DNA of 64,000 nucleotides from Kribbella sandramycini (GTDB lineage Bacteria > Actinomycetota > Actinomycetes > Propionibacteriales > Kribbellaceae), in NCBI RefSeq assembly GCF_013131805.1, contig NZ_JABJRC010000008.1, positions 310,001 through 374,000 of the forward strand. Reading direction: 5' to 3'. Positions 19,545 through 27,270 of the stretch are shown in pieces. A program made the translations under genes and the position numbers. The notes below the pieces were generated by a model. The model was given only the letters and a program-made list of their open reading frames with translations. It had not been told where the DNA came from and searched no databases. The first letter of the stretch is position 1. The number at the start of each line of letters is the position of its first letter.

Positions 19545-20441
19545 ATGCGGATGCTGGCGTTGGGTGGGAACGGGTTTCTGGGGCGCGCGATCGTACTGGA
19601 CGCGCTGGCGCACGGTGCGGCGGTGACGTCGTTCAGCCGTGGGGTGAGCGGGGAGGGTTTGCCGGGGGCGGTGGTGCAGCTCGTCGGGGATCGATCGCGT
19701 GCGGACTACGCCGCCCTCGCGTCCGGTGAGTGGGACGTCGTCGTCGATCTGAGCGGGTATCAGAGCCGGGAGGTCGACGAGGCGATGGACGCGCTCGGGG
19801 ATCGGGTCGGGCGGTACGTGTTCATGTCGAGTCATGCGGTGTACGCGCCGGAACTGCCGACCGGCGCGACCGAGGACGGTGCTCGCCGGGAGCCGTTGCG
19901 GGCGGCCGACGTCCTCACGAACGAGACGTACGGGCGATGCAAGGTCGCGTGCGAGGACGACGTCCTGGCGCGGTACGGCGACCGGGCGACGATCGTCCGC
20001 CCGGGCCGGGTCACTGGGCCGGGTGAGTCTTCGGACACCGTCCTCTACTGGGTACGCCGAGGCGCACGCGGCGGCCGGGTCGCCGTCCCCACCAGCCCCG
20101 ACCAACCGCTCCAGCTCGTCGACAGCCGCGACGTCGCCCGCCTCGTCGTCCAACTGGCCGCCGACGACCGCCCCGGCGCCTACAACGCCATCGGCCCCGA
20201 CTCCACCCTCGGCGAACTCATCACCACCGCCGCCACCCTCACCAACACCACAGTCGACCTCATCCAAATCCCCACCACCTCCGTCCCACCCCGCTTCCCC
20301 CTCGTCGAACCACCCGCCCTCTGGCCCACCCGCCGCCGCAACCCCGCCAAAGCCCGCGCCGCCGGCCTCCCCGTAACCCCCTCCCCCAAACCCTCGAAGC
20401 CCTCCACACCTGGGACCACCACCGCGGCCTCCCACCCCTGA
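19545..20441 (+). CDS. NAD-dependent epimerase/dehydratase-like protein with frameshifted C-terminus
   Basis: 298 residues as read. The extended-SDR N-terminus MRMLALGGNGFLGRAIV has the GxxGxxG loop; MSSHAVY and YGRCK (Y and K of the active site) follow. The predicted end after GLPVTPSPK is low-complexity and stops at 20441. One base further along, another frame reads LEALHTWDHHRG and LPPLTAGLTPEAETALL, the type of ending usual for this family, and stops at 20491. A one-base loss in the run CCCCCAAACCC near 20383-20393 explains this, so the ancestral gene probably ran to 20491. Whether this is a sequencing error or a real mutation is open. Confidence 0.8.
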   Translation: MRMLALGGNGFLGRAIVLDALAHGAAVTSFSRGVSGEGLPGAVVQLVGDRSRADYAALASGEWDVVVDLSGYQSREVDEAMDALGDRVGRYVFMSSHAVYAPELPTGATEDGARREPLRAADVLTNETYGRCKVACEDDVLARYGDRATIVRPGRVTGPGESSDTVLYWVRRGARGGRVAVPTSPDQPLQLVDSRDVARLVVQLAADDRPGAYNAIGPDSTLGELITTAATLTNTTVDLIQIPTTSVPPRFPLVEPPALWPTRRRNPAKARAAGLPVTPSPKPSKPSTPGTTTAASHP

Positions 20442-20603
20442 CCGCCGGCCTCACCCCCGAAGCCGAAACTGCCCTCCTCGCAAGCCTCTAGTCCCTCCAC
20501 AACCGGCGACCACCCCGGCGGCGCTCACCTCCCCACCGCCGGACATGGAGTTGGTCGAAGGGCGCCTCCCCGAGCTCAGGTTGGGTGGGCTGGTGTGTTC
20601 GTG

Positions 20604-20648
20604 GGCAACTTCTCCGGCGCTGGCAGCTGGAGCACCGGCGAAGTTGCC
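20604..20648. terminator. Candidate bidirectional hairpin
   Basis: GGCAACTTC pairs with GAAGTTGCC and, after one mismatch, CCGG with CCGG, around a 17-base loop. It lies in the convergent gap between the epimerase-like gene and the membrane protein gene. Confidence 0.55.
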
Positions 20649-20676
20649 GCCGGTTGTAGCTGACGTGCGGCGGGGG

Positions 20677-21552
20677 TTACTCGGGGAGGGTGAGGGTTTT
20701 GCCGGCGGAGCGGGCGGCGGTGATGGAGCGGGTGAAGGTTTCGCGGAGGGCGGTGGCTTCGTCGGTGAAGTTTTCGAGGAGGGTGTTGTTGTGGAGGGGT
20801 TCGGTGCGGGCGAGGAGGTCCAGGTAGCGGTCGGAGTCGGCCAGGGCGGCTTCGGCGCGGAGGGCGGCGTCGGCGGCTTGGACTCGGGTGGCGTACTGCT
20901 CGAGGAGGGCTACTTTGCGGTCGATGGCGGCTACCGAGAGGGCCAGGGCGCGGCGCTGGGGGCCGAGGACGGTGTCGAGTTCGGCGGTGGCCATGCCGCG
21001 GGCGATGTCGCGCTGGCGGGCGCGGAGGACGGTTTGCTCGCGGAGGACCTGGGCGACGTCCCAGAGCTGTTCGGGCAGGACGAGCTCGTTCTGCATGTCG
21101 TCGAGCAGGCCGCGCCGGGTGACTGTTGCCTCTAGCACCGATTTGACGGCGCGCTGGGCACGGGTGAGGAGGCGGGCGGCGGGTTCGTCGAAGTCGGCGG
21201 GCAGCAGGTACTGCCCGTGCTGCAGCCGGACGGACTTGTGACCGCGGTCCTCGACCACCGACTTGACCAGGATGCCGGCGGTGGACAGGACGGCGAGCGC
21301 GGCCAGCGCGGTCGCCACCCAGATCGTCACCGTCGTCGGCAGCACCGCGCCCATCACGATGGTCGCGAGGATCCACCCGCCGACGCAGACCGTCACCCAG
21401 ACCAGCAACTGGCCGAGGGTGTTCGCGGGCGTCCCCGACCAGGAGGTCTGGCGTTTCGGCCGTGCCGCGTCCGCCGGGACGAACAACTCCGGCCGGTCGG
21501 CGTACAACCGCCGGACCGCCACCGGCACACCAGGCGCGAACACCGGATCCAT
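20677..21552 (-). CDS. Unknown two-helix membrane protein with long helical C-terminus
   Basis: I do not recognise a named family. 291 residues: a short soluble N-terminus (MDPVFAPGVPVAVRRLYADR), two transmembrane helices at about 47-95, and about 190 residues of predominantly helical, charged sequence with heptad-like spacing, suggesting a cytoplasmic coiled coil. The start ATG 21552 is set by GGAGGT four bases upstream; the upstream codons lack a good site. It is divergent from the iron-transport operon across 114 bp but need not be related. A toxic-anion or SMF-like envelope scaffold role would be guesswork. Confidence 0.7.
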   Translation of the reverse strand: MDPVFAPGVPVAVRRLYADRPELFVPADAARPKRQTSWSGTPANTLGQLLVWVTVCVGGWILATIVMGAVLPTTVTIWVATALAALAVLSTAGILVKSVVEDRGHKSVRLQHGQYLLPADFDEPAARLLTRAQRAVKSVLEATVTRRGLLDDMQNELVLPEQLWDVAQVLREQTVLRARQRDIARGMATAELDTVLGPQRRALALSVAAIDRKVALLEQYATRVQAADAALRAEAALADSDRYLDLLARTEPLHNNTLLENFTDEATALRETFTRSITAARSAGKTLTLPE

Positions 21553-21631
21553 CGCCACCTCCGCAGGCTTCATCAGCACACAGCGTAGCTGGGCCGCTGC
21601 AGGTTCAAGGGCAGGTGAGATCTGAACGATA

Positions 21632-21661
21632 TTGCTGACAGGTTAGGTAAGGCTATGCTCT
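21632..21661 (+). promoter_or_regulatory. Iron box (DtxR/IdeR/DmdR type) overlapping the promoter of the iron ABC operon
   Basis: TTAGGTAAGGCTATGCTCT at 21643-21661 matches the actinobacterial iron-repressor consensus at 14 of 19 positions by my count. It covers a plausible -10 TATGCT (21654-21659), itself 16 bp after TTGCTG (21632-21637). Iron-loaded repressor would block RNA polymerase. The matching regulator is encoded at 59.2-59.9 kb. Confidence 0.8.
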
Positions 21662-21666
21662 CGTTC

Positions 21667-22482
21667 ATGCGCGATCAGGCAGGGTTATCCGGTGACGATC
21701 TGCGCCTGGGCTATCACGGAAAGCGCGTGGTCGACGGCGCGTCGTTGCGGATCGAGGCGGCGAGTGTGACCGCGCTCGTCGGGCCCAACGGCAGCGGCAA
21801 ATCCACGCTGTTGCGCGCCCTCGCCCGCCTGCACCAGCCCGAGTCCGGCAGCATCACCTTCCCGGACGGCGGCAACGCGCTCGCCTTGTCGGCCAAGGAG
21901 TTCGCCCGCAAGGTCACCCTGCTCTCGCAGTCCCGCCCGACGCCGAACGGCGTCAGCGTGCACGACGTCGTCGGGTACGGGCGGCACCCGCACCGCGGCC
22001 GCTGGCGCGGCGACGACCCCGACGGCCACCGCGCGATCGAGCACGCCATGGCGGTGACCGGGGTGACCGCCATGGCCGGGCGCTCGGTCGACGAGCTCTC
22101 CGGCGGTGAGCTGCAGCGCGTCTGGCTCGCGACCTGCCTGGCCCAGGACACCGGCGTCCTGCTGCTCGACGAGCCGACCACCTTCCTCGATCTGCGCTAC
22201 CAGATCGAAATCCTCGACCTGATGCGTGACCTGGCCGACGACCACGGGGTCGCGGTGGGCGTCGTCCTGCACGACCTCAACCAGGCCGCCGCGGTCGCGG
22301 ACCGGATCGCACTACTCGATCAGGGGCGAGTACGTGCGACCGGCGCCCCCGCCGAAGTCCTGGACGCCGCTGCGCTGTCCGAGACCTACGGCATCCCGAT
22401 CGAGGTGGGCACCGACCCGGCCACCGGCCTGGTCAGCACCCGCCCGATCGGCAAGCACCTGAGCCGTATCCCAACCAGCTGA
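21667..22482 (+). CDS. Iron-siderophore ABC transporter ATP-binding protein
   Basis: 271 residues of FecE/FepC type. Walker A GPNGSGKST, signature LSGGELQRVWLA, Walker B VLLLDEPTTFLD and the switch histidine in VVLHDLNQA are all intact. It powers import of ferric siderophore at the inner membrane. The ATG at 21667 is preferred to the one at 21655 because the deduced -10 places the transcription start at about 21667 and no ribosome site is seen; a leaderless mRNA is likely. First gene of a three-gene operon with the binding protein (10-bp gap) and fused permease. Confidence 0.93.
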   Translation: MRDQAGLSGDDLRLGYHGKRVVDGASLRIEAASVTALVGPNGSGKSTLLRALARLHQPESGSITFPDGGNALALSAKEFARKVTLLSQSRPTPNGVSVHDVVGYGRHPHRGRWRGDDPDGHRAIEHAMAVTGVTAMAGRSVDELSGGELQRVWLATCLAQDTGVLLLDEPTTFLDLRYQIEILDLMRDLADDHGVAVGVVLHDLNQAAAVADRIALLDQGRVRATGAPAEVLDAAALSETYGIPIEVGTDPATGLVSTRPIGKHLSRIPTS

Positions 22483-22492
22483 GAGAACTGTC

Positions 22493-23473
22493 ATGAAGCG
22501 AACCGCTGCCCTCGTCGTCTCCGCACTGCTCGCCTTGACGGCGTGCGGCACGAGTGAACCCGCCGCGAGCGAAGACTCCGGCGGGACGGCGACCGCGACA
22601 CCGGTGCCGATCTCGATCACCGACGCGCGGAACAAGAAGATCGATCTGAAGGCGCCGGCCACCCGCGTCGTCGGCCTGGAGTGGGGCGTCGTCGAGAACC
22701 TGATCTCGGTCGGCGTGATGCCGGTCGGCGTCGCCGACGTGAAGGGCTACACCGCCTGGGTGACGGCGGCGAAGCTCGACCCCTCGGTGAAGGACGTCGG
22801 CACCCGCGGCGAGTCCAGCGTGGACGCGATCGTTGCCCTCAACCCCGATCTGGTGATCACCACCAGCGACGAGTCGAAGAGCGCGATCGAGCAGATCGAG
22901 AAGGCCGTCCCGGTCCTGGTGGTCCGGGCCGCGGACGCGAAGAACGCCATCCCGCAGATGAAGTCGAACCTGGAGCTGACCGCGAGCGCCGTCGGCCGGA
23001 CGCCGGAGGCCCAGCAGATCAACGCCGACTTCGACAAGGCAGTTGCTGAGGGCAAGCAGAAGATCACCGACGCGGGTAAGGCCGGGACGGCGTTCACGAT
23101 GGCCGACGGCTGGAAGGACGGCAGCTCGATCTCGATCCGGATGTACACCTCCGGCTCGCTGCTCGGGGCCGTCGGCAACGAGCTCGGCCTGAAGAACGCC
23201 TGGCCGGGCGAGGGCGACAAGGACTACGGCCTGGCCCAGAGCGACCTCGAGGGCATGACGAAACTGAAGGACGGCGAGTTCCTCTACATCGCGAACAAGT
23301 CCGACGGCGGCGACGTGTTCGGCGACGACCTGGCCAAGAACGCGATCTGGAAGAACCTGCCGTTCGTGAAGAACGACAACGTGCACCGCCTCGAGGACGG
23401 GATCTGGATGTTCGGCGGCCCGAAGTCCACCGAGCAGTTCATCGACGCGGCCGTGCAGGCAGTCACCTCTTGA
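22493..23473 (+). CDS. Iron-siderophore ABC transporter substrate-binding lipoprotein
   Basis: 326 residues. A lipoprotein signal peptide ends at the lipobox LTAC with lipidated C18, followed by a Ser/Thr/Gly-rich linker and a cluster A-III periplasmic-binding fold (TRVVGLEWGVVENLISVGVM; NPDLVITTSDES) joined by a long backbone helix. It is anchored outside the membrane and delivers the chelate to the permease. The stop codon overlaps the TTG start of the permease by four bases. Iron specificity is inferred from the iron box and the partners; the exact siderophore is not readable. Confidence 0.92.
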   Translation: MKRTAALVVSALLALTACGTSEPAASEDSGGTATATPVPISITDARNKKIDLKAPATRVVGLEWGVVENLISVGVMPVGVADVKGYTAWVTAAKLDPSVKDVGTRGESSVDAIVALNPDLVITTSDESKSAIEQIEKAVPVLVVRAADAKNAIPQMKSNLELTASAVGRTPEAQQINADFDKAVAEGKQKITDAGKAGTAFTMADGWKDGSSISIRMYTSGSLLGAVGNELGLKNAWPGEGDKDYGLAQSDLEGMTKLKDGEFLYIANKSDGGDVFGDDLAKNAIWKNLPFVKNDNVHRLEDGIWMFGGPKSTEQFIDAAVQAVTS

Positions 23474-25572
23474 CCCAGCTCGACACCGCGCGGGCAGCTG
23501 ACGAGGCTGCCGCGGCGCTGCGCCGGCCGGTCCGACGGATTCGCGTCGCCGGGGTCTTCGTGCTGACCCTGGCCGCGGTCGTCGTGCTGGCCGGCGTCCA
23601 CCTCACCCAGGGGACGTCGACCGTCGGCGCCGGCGACCTGGTCAAGCTGGTCTTCGGCCAGGGCACCGACAACACCGCGAACGTGCTGATCGCGTCCCGG
23701 CTGCCCCGCCTGCTGGCCGGCGTCCTGGTCGGGATCGCCCTCGGGTTCGCCGGCGCGGGCCTGCAATCGCTGGCCCGCAACCCACTCGCTTCCCCCGACA
23801 CGCTGGGCGTCAACGCCGGCGCCTACCTGGCCGTCGTGACCGTCGCCGCCCTCGGCATCCAACTGCCCGTACTCCCCGCGGGCGGTGTCGCGTTCACCGG
23901 CGGCCTGGCGGCCGCCGTCCTCGTCCTCGCCTTGTCGGCAGGCGGAACCACCGGCCCGACCCGGCTGATCCTGGCCGGATCGGCGGTGGCGATGGCGCTC
24001 GGCGGCGTCACAACCACGCTGATGTTGTTGTACCGCGAGGAAACCGTCGGCACGTTCGCGTGGAGCGCGGGCACACTCGTCCAAACCGATCTGAACGCCG
24101 TCAGCCAGATGGCCCCACTCGTTGCCATCGGCATCATCGGATCGCTGATCCTGGCCGGCAAACTCGACATCCTTGCCCTCGGCGACGACACGGCGTCCGT
24201 CCTCGGCGTGCACGTCCGCCGAGTGCGCGTGATCATCACTCTGCTCACCGTGCTGCTGTCCGCCGCGGCCGTGACGGTGACCGGCCCGGTCGGCTTCGTC
24301 GGGCTGGTCGCGCCGGTGCTCGTCCGGCTGATCGCACCGTTGGTCCCCGGCTTGCTGCGGCACCGCGTGCTGCTTCCGCTGTCCGGGTTGGCCGGCATCC
24401 TCGTCGTCCTGCTGTCGGACGTCGTACTCCGCGCGGCCCTCGGAGGTCAGGCCGGGGTCGAGATCCCGACCGGCATCATGACGATGATGGTCGGCGCGAT
24501 CGTGCTGGTCTGGCTGGCCCGGCGCTACCGCGACTCCGGGCCGAGCCGCTCCCCCGGCGGTGCGGGCGGTGGACTGCGCAGCCGCCGGACGTTCCTGCTG
24601 GCGACCGCCGTCCTGCTGGTGCTGCTGGTCACGTTCGCGGTCTTCGCGATGCTCGCCGGTGATGCCTTCCTGCGGACGGGCGACATCGTCAACTGGGCGA
24701 ACAACCGCTCCGGCCGCGTCATCACCTATGTGCTCGATGCGCGGTTCCCACGGGTGCTGGCCGCGATCCTGTCCGGCGCGGCGCTCGCGATCGCCGGCGC
24801 CGTCGTCCAGGCGGTCTGCCGGAACCCGCTGGCCGAGCCCGGCATTCTCGGGATCACCGGCGGCGCGGGCGTCGGTGCCGTGGCCACGCTGGTCCTGGCG
24901 CCGGCGGCCGGTATCTGGCTGCTCTCCGGGGTCGCCGCAGTGGGTGCGCTGGCGACGTTCGCTCTGGTCTATCTGGTGTCGTGGCGGGGCGGGCTGAGCT
25001 CGGACCGGCTGGTGCTGATCGGTGTCGGCGTCTCGTCGGCCGCGACGGCGGTGATCACGCTGATGATCGTCGCGACCGACCCCTGGAACATCAGCCTCGC
25101 AATGACGTGGCTGTCCGGGAGCACCTACGGCCGGACGCTTCCGCAGGTCCTTCCGGTCACGCTGGCGTTGCTGGTGCTGACGCCGGTGATGCTGCACGCG
25201 CGCCGCGAGCTCGACCTGCTCGCGCTGGACGACGACGTCCCGCGCGTGCTCGGCGTCCGCCTGGAGCGGACCAGGCTCGTCATGCTGCTCTGCGCGGCCC
25301 TGATGACCGCGGCCGCGGTGTCGGCGATCGGCGTCGTCGGCTTTGTCGGGCTGGTCGCACCGCACGCCGCTCGCGCTCTGGTCGGCGGGAGCCACGCCCG
25401 GATCCTGCCGGTCGCCGCGCTGCTCGGCGCCGTTCTGGTCAGCATCTCGGACAGCCTCGGCCGCACGCTGATCGCACCGGCGCAGATCCCGGCCGGTCTG
25501 CTCACGGCGATGATCGGCGCTCCCTACTTCGTCTACCTGCTCTGGCGAACCAGACTGCCCGTGTCAAGATGA
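23470..25572 (+). CDS. Fused FecCD-type iron-siderophore permease (two permeases in one chain)
   Basis: 700 residues holding two FecCD domains end to end, about 1-345 and 365-700, each with some ten transmembrane helices, as in FhuB. Each half carries the ARNPLASPDTLG/CRNPLAEPGILG motif and a GPVGFVGLVAP/GVVGFVGLVAPH ATPase-coupling loop. One polypeptide therefore supplies the whole channel, explaining why the operon has one permease gene. The start is TTG in the TTGA overlap with the lipoprotein gene, giving translational coupling. Confidence 0.93.
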   Translation: MTQLDTARAADEAAAALRRPVRRIRVAGVFVLTLAAVVVLAGVHLTQGTSTVGAGDLVKLVFGQGTDNTANVLIASRLPRLLAGVLVGIALGFAGAGLQSLARNPLASPDTLGVNAGAYLAVVTVAALGIQLPVLPAGGVAFTGGLAAAVLVLALSAGGTTGPTRLILAGSAVAMALGGVTTTLMLLYREETVGTFAWSAGTLVQTDLNAVSQMAPLVAIGIIGSLILAGKLDILALGDDTASVLGVHVRRVRVIITLLTVLLSAAAVTVTGPVGFVGLVAPVLVRLIAPLVPGLLRHRVLLPLSGLAGILVVLLSDVVLRAALGGQAGVEIPTGIMTMMVGAIVLVWLARRYRDSGPSRSPGGAGGGLRSRRTFLLATAVLLVLLVTFAVFAMLAGDAFLRTGDIVNWANNRSGRVITYVLDARFPRVLAAILSGAALAIAGAVVQAVCRNPLAEPGILGITGGAGVGAVATLVLAPAAGIWLLSGVAAVGALATFALVYLVSWRGGLSSDRLVLIGVGVSSAATAVITLMIVATDPWNISLAMTWLSGSTYGRTLPQVLPVTLALLVLTPVMLHARRELDLLALDDDVPRVLGVRLERTRLVMLLCAALMTAAAVSAIGVVGFVGLVAPHAARALVGGSHARILPVAALLGAVLVSISDSLGRTLIAPAQIPAGLLTAMIGAPYFVYLLWRTRLPVSR

Positions 25573-25576
25573 GTCC

Positions 25577-26164
25577 ATGCTGCGCGAACTGCACCTGACC
25601 GGGGACCCGGCCGCGGACAAACTGCTCAACGACGACCCGTTCGCCCTGCTCGTCGGGATGCTGCTCGACCAGCAGTACCCGATGGAGCACGCCTTCGCCG
25701 GCCCGCGGAAGATCGCGGACCGGATGGACGGCTTCGACCTGGTCAAGATCGCGAACTCGGATATCGAGACGTTCGTCGAGCTGTGCGTGACGCCGCCGGC
25801 CATCCACCGCTACGGCGGCTCGATGGGACGCCGGGTGCACGCGCTGGCCCAGCACATCATCGAGAACTACGACGGCGACACGACGAACATCTGGACGGCC
25901 GGCAAGCCCAAGCCGGACGGCGCCGAGGTGCTGAAGCGGCTCAAGGCGCTGCCCGGGTTCGGCGAGCAGAAGGCGAAGATCTTCCTCGCGATGCTCGGCA
26001 AGCAGCGCGGCGTCGAGCCCAAGGGCTGGCGCGACGCGGCCGGCTCGTACGGCGATCGCGGCTCGCGACGCTCGATCGCGGACGTCGTCGACGCCAAGAC
26101 GCTCGGCGAGGTCCGCGCGTTCAAGAAAGAGGCGAAGGCCGCCGCCAAGGCAGCTACGGCCTGA
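25577..26164 (+). CDS. HhH-GPD-type base-excision repair protein
   Basis: 195 residues resembling the small actinobacterial HhH-GPD proteins: FALLVGMLLDQQYPMEHAF at the N-terminus and a helix-hairpin-helix LKALPGFGEQKAKIFLAML. The usual catalytic lysine or clear aspartate of Nth/AlkA enzymes is not obvious, so glycosylase activity is not assured. The C-terminus is Lys/Ala-rich. It begins four bases after the permease stop, possibly by read-through rather than shared function, and its end overlaps the convergent regulator gene by 11 bp. Confidence 0.85.
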   Translation: MLRELHLTGDPAADKLLNDDPFALLVGMLLDQQYPMEHAFAGPRKIADRMDGFDLVKIANSDIETFVELCVTPPAIHRYGGSMGRRVHALAQHIIENYDGDTTNIWTAGKPKPDGAEVLKRLKALPGFGEQKAKIFLAMLGKQRGVEPKGWRDAAGSYGDRGSRRSIADVVDAKTLGEVRAFKKEAKAAAKAATA

Positions 26165-27071
26165 GGCGGGCTGCCAGCCCGTCGAGCAGCAGCTCCAGCC
26201 CGAACGCGAACAGCTGGTCGAGGTCGTAGTCGAAATCGAAGTTGTCGGCCAGTAGCTCGGCGAAGGCCGTCAGCCCACCGGCGGCGACCAGCGCGGCCAG
26301 CTGCTCGCCTTGGCGCTCAGCCCAGTCGTCGCCGGTCATGCCGGTGTCCTGCTCGGCCTGCGCCTCCCCCTCCATCGACTGGGCCAGTCCGCGCACATAA
26401 CCGACCACGCTGATCGCGGCGTACAGCGCAGCGCTCTTTTCCAGCGGTTTGAACGCGGCCAGTAGCGCATCGGTGTACGGCAACAGCTTGGGCAGCAACT
26501 GCGGCCTGCCGACCGACAGCGCACCCGCCAGCCACAGATGCTGCCGGTACGCCGCCCACTGCGTCCGCGCGACCGCTGTGACCTGGGCGCGCCAGTCTCC
26601 AGTCAGCTCGGGTAGCGGGTACTCACCAAAGGCCGCGTCGATCATCTGCAGCACCAGCGCGTCCTTACCGCCGATGTGCCGATAGAGCGCCATCGTCGAG
26701 ACCCCGAGCTCGGCCGCGATCCGTCGCATGGACACCGCGGCGAGGCCCTCGGCGTCCGCAATGGCGATCCCCATCCGAAGGACCTCACCCTGCTGCAACG
26801 TCAGCCCGCTGGGCGGCGGAGTCGGCCGTGGTGTCGGTCGCACCGTGCGAGCCCGCGGCGGCGGGCCGACCACTGTCCCGACGCCCGGGCTGGCGTGTAC
26901 CAGCCGTTCCTGCTGGAGCGCCTGCAACGCCTTGGTCGCCGTCGCCATCGCGACGCCGTACTCCCGCATCAGCGCACGCGTCGACGGCACCCGATCACCC
27001 GGCCGCAGCGCACCCGACTCGATCCGGTGCCGCAGCTCCGCCGCAATCGCCTGGTACGGCGCGACCGTCAT
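26154..27071 (-). CDS. GntR-TetR fusion transcriptional regulator
   Basis: 305 residues with two DNA-binding domains. Residues 1-72 form a GntR winged helix (IESGALRPGDRVPSTRALMR, EYGVAMATATKALQALQ). A proline-rich linker (about 73-92) joins a TetR helix-turn-helix (VSMRRIAAELGVSTMALYRH) and a TetR tetracycline-repressor-like ligand domain to the end. It probably regulates the FAD monooxygenase and the small protein upstream on the same strand, which lie within 25-bp gaps. The ATG at 27071 follows GAGGAG. Confidence 0.88.
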   Translation of the reverse strand: MTVAPYQAIAAELRHRIESGALRPGDRVPSTRALMREYGVAMATATKALQALQQERLVHASPGVGTVVGPPPRARTVRPTPRPTPPPSGLTLQQGEVLRMGIAIADAEGLAAVSMRRIAAELGVSTMALYRHIGGKDALVLQMIDAAFGEYPLPELTGDWRAQVTAVARTQWAAYRQHLWLAGALSVGRPQLLPKLLPYTDALLAAFKPLEKSAALYAAISVVGYVRGLAQSMEGEAQAEQDTGMTGDDWAERQGEQLAALVAAGGLTAFAELLADNFDFDYDLDQLFAFGLELLLDGLAARLRP

Positions 27072-27096
27072 CAGCCGCGTCTCCTCGACCGGTTGC

Positions 27097-27246
27097 TCAG
27101 ATGCCGATGCCCTTGATCAGATCCTGCTCGGCGTTGCGGCCCTCGTCGGGGTCCGCCGGCTCGCTCGCGGGATGCGTGGCGATCGTGTCCTCCAGCCGCA
27201 CGGGCTCGGGCAACGTACGGAACCGCTCGTCCGGGGACTCGCTCAT
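27097..27246 (-). CDS. Small acidic protein of unknown function
   Basis: 49 residues beginning MSESPDERFRTLPEPVRLE and ending NAEQDLIKGIGI; acidic and probably disordered, without a recognisable domain. The start ATG 27246 has a good GGAGG five bases upstream, and the gene fits between the FAD monooxygenase (24-bp gap) and the GntR-TetR regulator (25-bp gap) on the same strand, which argues that it is real and operonic. No function is suggested. Confidence 0.6.
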   Translation of the reverse strand: MSESPDERFRTLPEPVRLEDTIATHPASEPADPDEGRNAEQDLIKGIGI

Positions 27247-27270
27247 CAGGCCTCCAAAACTCGGGTCGAA

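Noticed and set aside
23284..25395. Minus-strand open frame of about 703 codons
   Set aside because: Antisense to the FecCD permease; rich in Arg, Asp and Gln, no domain.
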